From the NCBI RefSeq assembly GCF_012641435.1, contig NZ_JABAIJ010000002.1, forward strand, positions 372,001 to 436,000: 64,000 nucleotides of DNA, read 5' to 3'. The notes beneath the pieces were generated by a model. The model saw only the letters and a program-made list of their open reading frames with translations, did not search any database and was not told the origin of the DNA. Positions 54,554 through 62,432 of the stretch are shown here, one piece after another. Each line of letters starts with the position of its first letter. Position 1 is the first letter of the stretch. The position numbers were made by a program, and so were the translations under genes. The DNA is from Rhizobium sp. P38BS-XIX. GTDB lineage: Bacteria > Pseudomonadota > Alphaproteobacteria > Rhizobiales > Rhizobiaceae.

Positions 54554-54976
54554 ATGCCCATCACGCTGACCATACCAGAGGGTCTACTATCGCCTGCCGC
54601 GCAGGCCGAGGCCTTCGCAGGGCTGACTGAAGCCGTCATTGAAATCGCCGGCCTCAGCGGAAACGCGTTCATGACCGCCAATGTCGTCGGCTCGATCAAC
54701 GTGCTTCCCAAAGAACACATTCTTGCTGCCGGCAAGCCAGTTGAGGCGGCTTTCGTTGAGCTGAAACTCCCCGAGATCGCGCTGGCGACATCGGAGGCGA
54801 AGAGAGTGTTTATCGAGAGGGCAACAGATGTGGTCGAGCGAGCCGCAGGAGGTCAGCTCAGGCGCGAATACATCTGGTCGAACATCGTCTACGCGCCCGA
54901 GGGAGCCTGGGGGATCGCAGGGCGCAGCTACGATAATGCCGATCTCGTAGAAGCCATTACCGCCTCCGCCGCCTAA
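54554..54976 (+). CDS. Tautomerase-superfamily protein with N-terminal proline
   Basis: The ATG at 54554 is preceded by AAGGAGAGAA and gives 140 residues starting MPITLTIPEGLLSPAAQAEA, so the mature protein would begin with the catalytic proline of 4-oxalocrotonate tautomerase-like enzymes. Length suggests a two-motif (cis-CaaD/MSAD-like or Tautomerase_3) subunit. Members isomerise or hydrate unsaturated dicarbonyl acids from ring cleavage. It is divergent from TetR and 65 nt upstream of a VOC gene. Confidence 0.8.
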   Translation: MPITLTIPEGLLSPAAQAEAFAGLTEAVIEIAGLSGNAFMTANVVGSINVLPKEHILAAGKPVEAAFVELKLPEIALATSEAKRVFIERATDVVERAAGGQLRREYIWSNIVYAPEGAWGIAGRSYDNADLVEAITASAA

Positions 54977-55041
54977 CCCCATCGGACAAATATCCAGGAT
55001 TGCCGGGTTAGTCGGCCCGGCAATCGACAGGAGCCTATGAA

Positions 55042-55437
55042 ATGCAGCTAGCCAACTATCTCTTCTTCACTACGCAGTGCGAGGCTGCGCTTACATTCTA
55101 CACGGAATGCGGCCTTGGTCAGGTAACAACGCTCATGCGGCATGGAGATCACGGCATTCCAATCGCCAGCGAAGCGATGCAGGGCAAGGTAATGCATGCC
55201 CGCTTCGAGGGGCCGGGAATTCTGTTCTTCGCCTCGGATAATCACGATGCTGAGCCGATGCGAGGTTCGTCCCACATTCTCATCATGGGCAATCGTGACA
55301 GCACCGACAGATTATTTACAAAACTCGCTGTCGGCGGAAAGGTAACGACGCCCCTCGCGATGCAGCCTTGGGGGAGCTACTATGGCAAGCTCACCGATCG
55401 GTACGGGGTTCAATGGATGCTTGACTGCAAAGTCTAG
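55042..55437 (+). CDS. VOC-family protein (PhnB/glyoxalase-like)
   Basis: The 131-residue protein is a single-chain VOC fold of the PhnB type: ANYLFFTTQCEAALTFYTEC at the N-terminus, MHARFEGPGILFFASDNHD near residue 50, and the ending WGSYYGKLTDRYGVQWMLDC. That last motif is typical of the group annotated as 3-demethylubiquinone methyltransferase-like or glyoxalase-like; true activity is usually unknown. An ATG 5 nt earlier is out of frame and closes at once, so 55042 is the start. It ends where a recombinase relic begins. Confidence 0.85.
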   Translation: MQLANYLFFTTQCEAALTFYTECGLGQVTTLMRHGDHGIPIASEAMQGKVMHARFEGPGILFFASDNHDAEPMRGSSHILIMGNRDSTDRLFTKLAVGGKVTTPLAMQPWGSYYGKLTDRYGVQWMLDCKV

Positions 55438-55860
55438 ATTCTTCAGTCCGTTGTAGCTGCACGATGTTGGTGACGGTATTCTTGCTGATTCCCAGATCGC
55501 GAGCGATCCAGCGGTAGCTTCGGCCTTCCGCGATCAACGCGATGACTTTTGGTGCGAACCGGTCTGATTTCGGCCGCTCGCCGGTCCGACGACCTAGCTT
55601 TTTGCCTCGCGCCTTCGCCGCTGCCAGACCGGATTTAACCCGTTCGCTGATGAGATCGCGTTCGAATTCAGCGATGCCGGACAGAAATGTCGCCAGCATG
55701 CGGCCATGTGGAGACGACAAATCGAATGCCATCCCGTTCATGGCGGTGACGGAGACTCTCCAGCTTTCCAGTTCGCGCAGCGTGTTGAGGAGGTCGATCG
55801 TTAAGCGACCCCCATCGAGAAAGCTCGGTCACGAGGATGACATCGATCTGCCGCGACTGT
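55391..55860 (-). pseudogene. Serine recombinase (resolvase/invertase) remnant with frameshift
   Basis: The intact open part (55391-55741) encodes the catalytic domain end and helix-turn-helix: MLATFLSGIAEFERDLISER, GLAAAKARGKKLGRRTGERP and SYRWIARDLGISKNTVTNIV. Upstream, DVILVTELSRWG and TIDLLNTLRELESWRVSVTA continue the same protein but in two frames, joined by a one-base shift near 55810. The catalytic serine region at the N-terminus is gone, and the C-terminus runs into the VOC gene, so the natural end is also lost. Confidence 0.8.
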
Positions 55861-55926
55861 CAAACAGCATCGAACATTCACCCCTTGGGAGTGCGGACGA
55901 AAACTTGGACCACCAGGAGGTAGTTC

Positions 55927-56516
55927 ATGTATTCCTATTGCGACAGACTTCGAGCCATTGAGCTTTGCATCAGGCTTGGCAAGCGGGTTAAGGCGACCAT
56001 TCGCCAGTTGGGTTATCCCACCAAGAATGCTCTAAACAGGTGGTACCGCGAGTACGAGCAGCGTCGTGATCTGTGCGTTCGCTATCCGGTTCGAACACCA
56101 AAATATTCTGATGAGTAGAAGCACTACCGCACTCACGATCGCTGTATCTCTGCAACGATGCGAGCCTTGGGTTATCCCGGTCGACAAACCTTGACGGCAT
56201 GGGTTCGAGAAGCGTTTCCAGAAACGAAGACATCCATAGTCGGTCGATCGTGGCGTCCGGCCTATCCTGAGAATTTGAAACAAGTCGGTGTCATTGAGCT
56301 TTGCAGTGAAGAGGAATGAGCCCAACGAGTAGCGGACCGACTGGGCGTATGCAGGCCGACGTTGTACAACTGGAAAGATCAGCTGCTCGGTCATGAGGCT
56401 ACTTCATCCATGAAACGCCGCAACACCAAATCGAAGTTACCAGAACGCGAGGAGCTCGAACGACAGCTTGAAGCCCTCCAGCGCGATGTCCGCCAGTTAC
56501 AGCTTGAGCAGTCGGC
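55927..56516 (+). pseudogene. IS3-family transposase orfA remnant
   Basis: The reading frame resembles the helix-turn-helix protein of IS3-family elements common in rhizobia: RLRAIELCIRLGKRVKATIR then QLGYPTKNALNRWYREYEQR, a second repeat with ISATMRALGYPGRQ, a third with RVADRLGVCRPTLYNWKDQL, and a leucine-zipper end ERQLEALQRDVRQLQLEQ. It is interrupted by in-frame stops at 56116 (TAG) and 56317 (TGA) and breaks off at about 56516, before any DDE catalytic part. Confidence 0.8.
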
Positions 56517-57427
56517 AAAGGTCTTCCAGGAAAGCCAAACTCCAATTGAAGTTGGCGCCGTTCGCAGTTATGGCCTGCATCGGGGCGCCGTGCCAAGCGA
56601 TATAGAATTCCCCGAGCCCGAAACCTCCCCCTCCCCTTCATCTCGCGCAGGCCGAGTTCCAACACGATGCGCCGCCCGCCTGCGGCCTCTCCTCGAGGGA
56701 CTTGACACCATCCCGGCCGATAACAGCGGCTTTGCCATGACGAGCTCAACCAGCTCCGGCAGCGCGACGACGTCCGACGCTTTTCCAGTCTTCGCTGGTG
56801 AGGGTAATCATCGTGGAGTTTTTTCAGCCCGAGGTAGGCGGATTTATAACGTTCCCTAATCTCTCCGTGGTGCGTGCCTATGTCCTTGGCATTTGTCACC
56901 CAGAGCTCTTGACGCTCTTTGTTGCCAGGGGCTTTGACCGCACTCGCGCGCAGATTATCGATTTTTTGAAAATATTCGTAGAAGCGCGCTTCGTCGTCAT
57001 GAGACAAGACGAAACTGTATGGCTCTGCCTCCGACAGCAGAGACGCTAACCGGTCGTTCTCGGCCGCGTTTAGTTTCCGTGTCTCCAGCGCTGCAATCGT
57101 CCGGTAAGCAGAAGCAACGGCTTTCCAAAGCTGAAGATAAGCATCCGACTCGCGCTTGAAGCGCTCGCCAAGATCTAGTTTTACCTTCTCGATCTCTGAA
57201 TTGAGGCGAAATTGTCTGTCGATGACGAGGTATGAAAACAGCAAGGTGATCAGCGATGTAAGGGGCGTCAGGACTGCCTGAATGACGGGCGCGTATGCTT
57301 CAAGGCCCGGACTGCCCCCCGGTCCCGTTGCGCCCAGTTTAGGCCAGAGAGAATAGGCAAAATACCCGCACGCACTGAGCACGACAAAAAACAGGCTTCC
57401 CGCCACTGCCTGTAGGAAAATCCTCAT
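56399..57427 (-). CDS. Membrane protein of unknown function, C-terminus probably aberrant
   Basis: The start at 57427 (MRIFLQAVAGSLFFVVLSAC) overlaps the upstream stop (ATGA) and gives 342 residues. Two membrane helices are clear: about 4-26, and about 45-68 (QAVLTPLTSLITLLFSYLVI). A long charged, helical region follows, probably coiled-coil (SEIEKVKLDLGERFKRESDA). After about residue 215 the sequence becomes rich in Arg, Ser and Gly and runs antisense through the IS3 relic, so the native end was probably lost to insertion. I do not recognise a family. Confidence 0.6.
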   Translation of the reverse strand: MRIFLQAVAGSLFFVVLSACGYFAYSLWPKLGATGPGGSPGLEAYAPVIQAVLTPLTSLITLLFSYLVIDRQFRLNSEIEKVKLDLGERFKRESDAYLQLWKAVASAYRTIAALETRKLNAAENDRLASLLSEAEPYSFVLSHDDEARFYEYFQKIDNLRASAVKAPGNKERQELWVTNAKDIGTHHGEIRERYKSAYLGLKKLHDDYPHQRRLEKRRTSSRCRSWLSSSWQSRCYRPGWCQVPRGEAAGGRRIVLELGLREMKGRGRFRARGILYRLARRPDAGHNCERRQLQLEFGFPGRPLPTAQAVTGGHRAGGLQAVVRAPRVLVTSIWCCGVSWMK

Positions 57428-57807
57428 GTGCATCGGCCGTTCAGGCAGATGCACCCCGGGCGTAAGCATTTGCCGCTAGCTGAGCAATCTCCGGAACAGG
57501 GCTTGCGAACGGTCTCGGGCTCGGGTCTGTGACGAAGCCATTTATAAAAGAAATCGCCTTGAATTTCGTCCAATTGCGAATAGCGTATATTCGAAAGAAT
57601 GAATTTTCGCGCCTTTCCGTCGCGTGAGACCAACGGGCGCGGGCTGCCACCGAGTTTATCGATCAGGGCCGCAAATTGATCCTCATGGGCCGCGTCAAAG
57701 GCGATCAGCAAATGGCCCTTCCGCTTGACGTCAGTAGGTATCATCTTGGCCGTAGTTTGGTTGCGCGCTGGCTCTGAGGCCGGAGCGGAGCCGTCGGTAT
57801 CATTCAT
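57424..57807 (-). CDS. Hypothetical protein with cysteine-rich tail
   Basis: The 127-residue protein has a polar N-terminus, a compact middle (KGHLLIAFDAAHEDQFAALI, then FILSNIRYSQLDEIQGDFFY) and a C-terminal tail with six cysteines (CSGDCSASGKCLRPGCICLN). That spacing could bind a metal or form disulfides. There is no signal peptide. Its stop overlaps the start of the membrane protein gene (ATGA), so the two are translated together. Function is unknown to me. Confidence 0.6.
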   Translation of the reverse strand: MNDTDGSAPASEPARNQTTAKMIPTDVKRKGHLLIAFDAAHEDQFAALIDKLGGSPRPLVSRDGKARKFILSNIRYSQLDEIQGDFFYKWLRHRPEPETVRKPCSGDCSASGKCLRPGCICLNGRCT

Positions 57808-58103
57808 GGCAATCCCCCGATTTTGGCCGACGCTAACAGAGGACTACCGAAACGGGAATATTGTTTTTTGTTCTGTGGCCGCCACCACGGCTCATCGCCC
57901 AACTTCCGCATCGAAGGGGCGTCTCACATAGCCTCTCTTTCCCCACGCGACCTCAATCGGCCTCCCGGTAACTGGAGCAAATCCGGTGGCAGGAGGGATT
58001 GAACTAAGCCGCTGATCGCGGCGATTTGCGGCGGCCTTTGAGGAGAGCGTCCTGGCTGAGAGGATGGTTGTGTTGCAACCCACCCTTCAGACAGGAGGCC
58101 CCG
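57808..58103. other. Gap upstream of the recombinase relic
   Basis: These 296 nt carry no convincing gene. The last part, ending in CAGGAGGCCCCG, is the ribosome-binding site of the broken tyrosine recombinase. Confidence 0.3.
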
Positions 58104-58415
58104 ATGGCTGAGATGAGCCCTCTTCGCCGCCAGATGATTGAGGATATGACGATCCGCAATCTCTCCCCGGCGACCCAACGATCCTATATTAATGCGGTAC
58201 GGAAGTTCAGCCGCTATTTCGGCCGATCGGTTTGGTCCTGCCGAGATCCACACCTTCCAGGTTCACCTCGTGTCAACGGGGACATCGTGGGCATCGTTAA
58301 ACCAGATCGTGTGTGCTCTTCGATTTTTTTATGGGATCACGCTTGGCCAGAACGATATCCCGGTCGGATCCCCTATGCGCGCGAACCACGCAATTCTATC
58401 AATCGCACCGAACGG
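58104..58415 (+). pseudogene. Tyrosine recombinase (phage-integrase type) N-terminal remnant with two frameshifts
   Basis: The start MAEMSPLRRQMIEDMTIRNL and SPATQRSYINAVRKFSRYFG match the SAM-like core-binding domain of integrases found with rhizobial transposable elements. The frame then shifts near 58230: GPAEIHTFQVHLVSTGTSWA and LNQIVCALRFFYGITLG continue in the next frame, and RIPYAREPR returns to the first frame near 58370. The catalytic domain with the Arg, His and Tyr residues is absent. Confidence 0.75.
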
Positions 58416-58456
58416 TTCGGTTCGATTGATAAGGTTGGGTGATGGTGGGAGTTCTC

Positions 58457-58636
58457 ATGCCTAGCAACGAACTAACAATATCCGAAGTCCTGCACGACCC
58501 ACTCATCCGGCTTATGCTTCGTGCCGATCGGGTTCCGCTTCGTAAATTCAAGAAGCTTTTGATGGAAGCGGCGGCTGACGCACGTAACAAGGGCGCAATC
58601 TCGGCCAACACTCCGCCACTACCGCCGCGCCAGTAG
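58457..58636 (+). CDS. Small conserved-looking hypothetical protein
   Basis: The ATG at 58457 follows GGTGGGAG and opens a 59-residue frame: MPSNELTISEVLHDPLIRLM, LRADRVPLRKFKKLLMEAAA, then a short proline-rich end. It is predicted helical and lacks membrane segments. The style recalls short proteins scattered in rhizobial plasmids, but I cannot assign a family. It follows the recombinase relic closely. Confidence 0.5.
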   Translation: MPSNELTISEVLHDPLIRLMLRADRVPLRKFKKLLMEAAADARNKGAISANTPPLPPRQ

Positions 58637-59443
58637 TTCGAGGTTACAAGATAGAGCTCGGCCGCCCGGAGTTGCGTCCCCACCGCCGAAACGTGTGATC
58701 GGATCGACATGATCCGATCACGTGCAGAATTGAGAACCTCCTATGAAGACCGACAACAATATCTAGACCTTTTGACCGTGATCGTTCGCGGTGACAGCGA
58801 GAGGCCTGTTGGCGCTCGGCGCCAACGACATCGGCTGGATCCTCCCGCTGATTACTGGCTGTTGGTCGGCATCCACCTCGGGCACCAGGGGATCGGCGGT
58901 ATTGCTCGAGCGGCATATAGGGCGATGGGGACGTCCACAGCACCCCACTAATACGTCACACAAGGTGACCGAATACTGGTCGTCGGCTAAGTCACGGGAA
59001 AATTCAAAGTGGCTAACAAGATGTTCGAGGACAACTGGATCTTCGCCATCACGGATAGGGACGGCCAATTGACGAGCATCCGGAATATATCAACTCGCAG
59101 GCATTGGCGCAGGCCTGGAAGATGGATGCGAGCTGTTAATAACCGCCTCGCGTCGCAAGCGGTCGAAATGATGCTGCTTCACTGGAGATAATGATCGACA
59201 TGCTGAATCTACGTAGCGCGATCCTTGGCGCGTATTTCGCCTTGAACGGGTTGGAACCAACGACCTTATATTGCAAACGCTATCCGATTGAAATTCCTCG
59301 GCAGTGAGCATCTACTTTATCTGACGGAATGACCGATTTGAGGACGGGTGCGGACTGGCAGGTTTACTCCAGCTTCGTCGTTTCGGCGTAGGCACTCGAG
59401 CTTCCGCTCACCCTTAGAAGACCAGGTTGGTCGTTTCGCAGGT
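58637..59443. other. Long gap without a supportable gene
   Basis: About 800 nt with only short overlapping frames on both strands. Apart from the perfect inverted repeat at 58695-58721, described separately, I see no gene or mobile-element end. A stretch near 59235-59290 faintly resembles part of a tRNA on the minus strand but does not fold. Confidence 0.35.
58695..58721. repeat. Perfect 11-bp inverted repeat with 5-nt loop
   Basis: GTGATCGGATC and GATCCGATCAC flank GACAT with no mismatch. The hairpin is very stable, but no T-tract follows. It lies in a gene-poor stretch after mobile-element relics, so it may be a recombination site, an element end or an operator left behind. Confidence 0.6.
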
Positions 59444-61411
59444 TCAGTACTGCATACTGAAGCCTATGGGATACAGTGGGTTGACCGTGTCGTGGGGCAC
59501 GTCCAATTTCTGCGCACGCGCATCGTCCATCGATGAAGGGAGTTCGAAAGGCAGCCTACCTTCCGCTTTCTGTTTGCCCTCGATCGCATCGAATAACGCC
59601 GCGTCGCTTGCGCCGAAATTAGCGAGGATCGCAGCGGCAGGCTCGCGTATTCCGGAGAGGATCGCTGGACGCGCCAGATAGACAGAGACAATCGTCGGAA
59701 CCTGCTTCGCCGTCTGCTTGAACGCCTCGAAATCAGCATTGCCATCCTTGAAATCAAGATCGCCCTCCTGCTGACGGGAACCGAAGAAATAATTCATGTG
59801 CGGCTGCTGATAGGGTGCATTCAGTCGCACCAGCGCGAAATCGGCTTCACGGGCTGTGGCAACGACTGTAAAGCCTCGGGCGGCCGCCGCTTTTGGATCG
59901 ACGCCGTAAAGGAACACTTTCTTGCCGCTCTGGACCGGCAAAAGCTTGGCTTTATTGTCAAGCAGCACCATTGCCCTGGCCTGCGCGGCGTTCGCCTCTG
60001 CCGCAAATGCCGGATTGCCGACGATTGAGCGCGCCTTTTCGGGATCGACATAGGGATTTTCGAACAGGCCTTGTTCGAACTTCTGGATCAATATCCGGGT
60101 TGCAGATTGATCAATGCGCTGTTCTTTGATCTTTCCTTCCTTCACGGCCTGAACCAGAAGATCGGACGAAGTGACGCCACCAAACTGATCGACGCCGGCA
60201 TTGACCGCCTTTGCGAACCGGTCGACGCGGCTCAAATCCTCCACACCCCAAGGCATGCCGAAGGTTTCCTCGTCCAAAGTCGGCTTTACACCCGGCTTCT
60301 CGCCATCCAGGCAAGTTCCCTTGCAGTCGTTGGTGATAAGCCAATCGCTGAGAACGACACCATCGAAACCGTACTGGCCACGCAGCAGGTCGGTCAGAAG
60401 CTGCTTGCTGTATCCTGCGCCCACCGGCTCCAGCGGCTTGCCGTCAAGGGTCACGCCGTCCAGGATCGAATATGTCGGCATCACGCCCCCGACCTTTGCG
60501 TTGAAGGCGCCCTCGAAAGGGATAAGATGCTCGGCAAAATTGTTGCCGGGAAAGGTCGCATGGCGGCCATAGGCGTTGTGGCTGTCGTACCCGTCCTTTG
60601 CCGCGCCATAGCCGACCCAATGCTTGGCAACGGCGACGACGCTGTCTTTGTTGACACCATTCTCACCGTTCTGGAACCCGGCGACATAGGCTTCCGCCAT
60701 GGATTTCGAAAGGCGCGCATCCTCCCCGAAAGTGCCGTTGATGCGCGGCCAGCGAGGATCGCTGGCAAGATCGACCTGGGGAGACAATGCCTCCTGGATG
60801 CCGACGGCGCGATACTCCTGACGGGCAATATCGCCAAACCGCCGCATGAGCGCAGCGTCGCCGATCGCCGCGAACCCGAGGGTCTCCGGCCATTTCGAGA
60901 AGCCCCCAGCCGAAACACTCGCGCCGAGTACGAACTGGAAATGATTGCGCGGATCGGTGCTGATCGTCGCCGGAATACCGAGCCGTCCGGCCTCGGCGAT
61001 CTCCTGAAGCTTGTTGTTCTCCTCGGCCAAGCGAGCGGGATCACCCGCCAATCGCGTTATGAAGGTCACGACCTTGCGCCCGTCGATCATCTCCTTGGCA
61101 CGTGCAAGATCATATTCGGTCCCGACACCCATGCCGGAACCGGGACCGACAGAGGGAGCCGTGCCATGCATCATCAGGCCGGCCTTCTCCTCCAGCGTCA
61201 TCTGCTTGACGAGATCGGCGGCCCGCCCGGCAGCCGGGAGGCGCCAGTCCTCATAAGGATCGAGTTTGCCATTGCGATTGAGATCCTTGAAGGAAAGCCC
61301 GTCAATGGTCAGCGTCGTGGCGACGCGAGCCGAAAGCGCGGGCTGCTCCTGTGACAAGGCTGTCGAAGCGAGCAGCGATGCGACCGCATATACGGCGATG
61401 AACTGTTTCAT
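59444..61411 (-). CDS. Glycoside hydrolase family 3 beta-glucosidase, secreted
   Basis: The 655-residue protein begins with a signal peptide (MKQFIAVYAVASLLASTALS, cleavage near residue 20) and then shows GH3 features: LVKQMTLEEKAGLM near 68, QEALSPQVDLASDPRWPRIN near 205, VAKHWVGYGAAKDGYDSHNA near 262 with the conserved KHW, and the nucleophile region GFDGVVLSDWLITND near 350 (Asp in SDW). The C-terminal alpha/beta domain is from about 430. A DLNRNGKLDPYEDW stretch near 42 looks like a calcium-binding loop. It would release glucose from plant glycosides in the periplasm, freeing aromatic aglycones. Confidence 0.92.
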   Translation of the reverse strand: MKQFIAVYAVASLLASTALSQEQPALSARVATTLTIDGLSFKDLNRNGKLDPYEDWRLPAAGRAADLVKQMTLEEKAGLMMHGTAPSVGPGSGMGVGTEYDLARAKEMIDGRKVVTFITRLAGDPARLAEENNKLQEIAEAGRLGIPATISTDPRNHFQFVLGASVSAGGFSKWPETLGFAAIGDAALMRRFGDIARQEYRAVGIQEALSPQVDLASDPRWPRINGTFGEDARLSKSMAEAYVAGFQNGENGVNKDSVVAVAKHWVGYGAAKDGYDSHNAYGRHATFPGNNFAEHLIPFEGAFNAKVGGVMPTYSILDGVTLDGKPLEPVGAGYSKQLLTDLLRGQYGFDGVVLSDWLITNDCKGTCLDGEKPGVKPTLDEETFGMPWGVEDLSRVDRFAKAVNAGVDQFGGVTSSDLLVQAVKEGKIKEQRIDQSATRILIQKFEQGLFENPYVDPEKARSIVGNPAFAAEANAAQARAMVLLDNKAKLLPVQSGKKVFLYGVDPKAAAARGFTVVATAREADFALVRLNAPYQQPHMNYFFGSRQQEGDLDFKDGNADFEAFKQTAKQVPTIVSVYLARPAILSGIREPAAAILANFGASDAALFDAIEGKQKAEGRLPFELPSSMDDARAQKLDVPHDTVNPLYPIGFSMQY

Positions 61412-61545
61412 GGCCTCCCTTCCGAAAGAATTTCAATCGATCCCGGCAAATTGAAGGGCGCAAATCGCGCCGCCTCATGTACTTTGCCGGCCCCTGTGGG
61501 CCTGTCGACCTCCATCGGTTCGCAACCGCAAACTGTAAGCATATA

Positions 61546-62394
61546 CTAACCTAATTCATCAACGATCGGGTTGCTGAGAATGCCGAGCCTGTCGATCTCC
61601 ACCTCCACGACGTCTCCCGGCTTCATCCACAGCGGCGGCTGCCGCTTGGCGCCAACCCCGCCCGGTGTGCCGCTGACGATGACGTCGCCCGGTTCCAGCC
61701 GCGTGAAGCTGGAGCAATATTCGATCTGCCGGGCGATATCGAAGATCATCTGGCCGAAGGTCGCATCCTGGACCACCTGGCCGTTAAGGCGGGTCTGTAT
61801 CCGCAGATCCGGTAGCGGGCCGAGTTCATCCGGCGTCATCATCCAGGGGCCGAAAGCGCCTGTATCGGGGAAATTTTTACCCGGCGTGAACTGATGCGTA
61901 TGACGCTGGAAATCACGCACGCTGCCGTCGTTGTAGCAGGCATAGCCGGCAACGTATCCCATGGCCTCGTCGCGGGTGATGTAACGGCCTGATTTGCCAA
62001 TGATGACCGCTAGCTCGCCTTCATAATCGAGATCCGTCGATATTTTCGGGCGCACGATCGGCGCCAGATGACCGATCTGGCTATTGGCGTAACGCGCGAA
62101 AATGGTCGGGTTCTCGACTTCGGAACGGCCGGTTTCCTGGCGGTGCATTTCGTAGTTCAACCCGACGCAAAGGATCTTGTCCGGGTTCGGCACCACGGGT
62201 AGCCACTCGATATCCGCAAGCGGTGTCGCAGTGGCAGAGGCAACTGCCTCCGCCACGCCCGCCAGGCCGGCCGCGATGGCTGCTTTGAGATCGGCGTAAC
62301 GATCGGCAAGCACGGTGCCGACGTCACGGAAGCTATCCTGATCGACAACGCCCCAGGTCGTGCGGCCGGCTATTCTGACGGTGGACAATTTCAT
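61546..62394 (-). CDS. Fumarylacetoacetate hydrolase (FAH) family protein
   Basis: The start at 62394 (MKLSTVRIAGRTTWGVVDQD) gives 282 residues, the common length for the ureidoglycolate lyase/2-hydroxyhepta-diene-dioate isomerase-like branch. Motifs: ILCVGLNYEMHRQETGR near residue 72, the metal site TDLDYEGELAVIIGKSGRYI near 118 and AGYACYNDGSVRDFQRHTHQ near 148, and VSGTPGGVGAKRQPPLWMKP near 240. It is the third FAH-family gene in the window and is 38 nt downstream of an MFS gene, so it belongs to a separate aromatic-acid operon running in from the right edge. Confidence 0.93.
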   Translation of the reverse strand: MKLSTVRIAGRTTWGVVDQDSFRDVGTVLADRYADLKAAIAAGLAGVAEAVASATATPLADIEWLPVVPNPDKILCVGLNYEMHRQETGRSEVENPTIFARYANSQIGHLAPIVRPKISTDLDYEGELAVIIGKSGRYITRDEAMGYVAGYACYNDGSVRDFQRHTHQFTPGKNFPDTGAFGPWMMTPDELGPLPDLRIQTRLNGQVVQDATFGQMIFDIARQIEYCSSFTRLEPGDVIVSGTPGGVGAKRQPPLWMKPGDVVEVEIDRLGILSNPIVDELG

Positions 62395-62432
62395 ATTGGT
62401 CTTCTCCTTGAGTGTGTGGAAGTGGCGGGCCA

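Noticed and set aside
59229..59293. Minus-strand stretch resembling a tRNA 3' half with a TTTGCAA loop and a GTTGGTTCC-like T arm
   Set aside because: The anticodon and acceptor stems do not pair and no 5' half is present, so it cannot be called a tRNA or a tRNA attachment site.
60071..61354. Plus-strand frame of 427 codons opposite the GH3 gene
   Set aside because: Antisense shadow; the GH3 protein on the minus strand has a signal peptide and catalytic motifs, and this frame has none.
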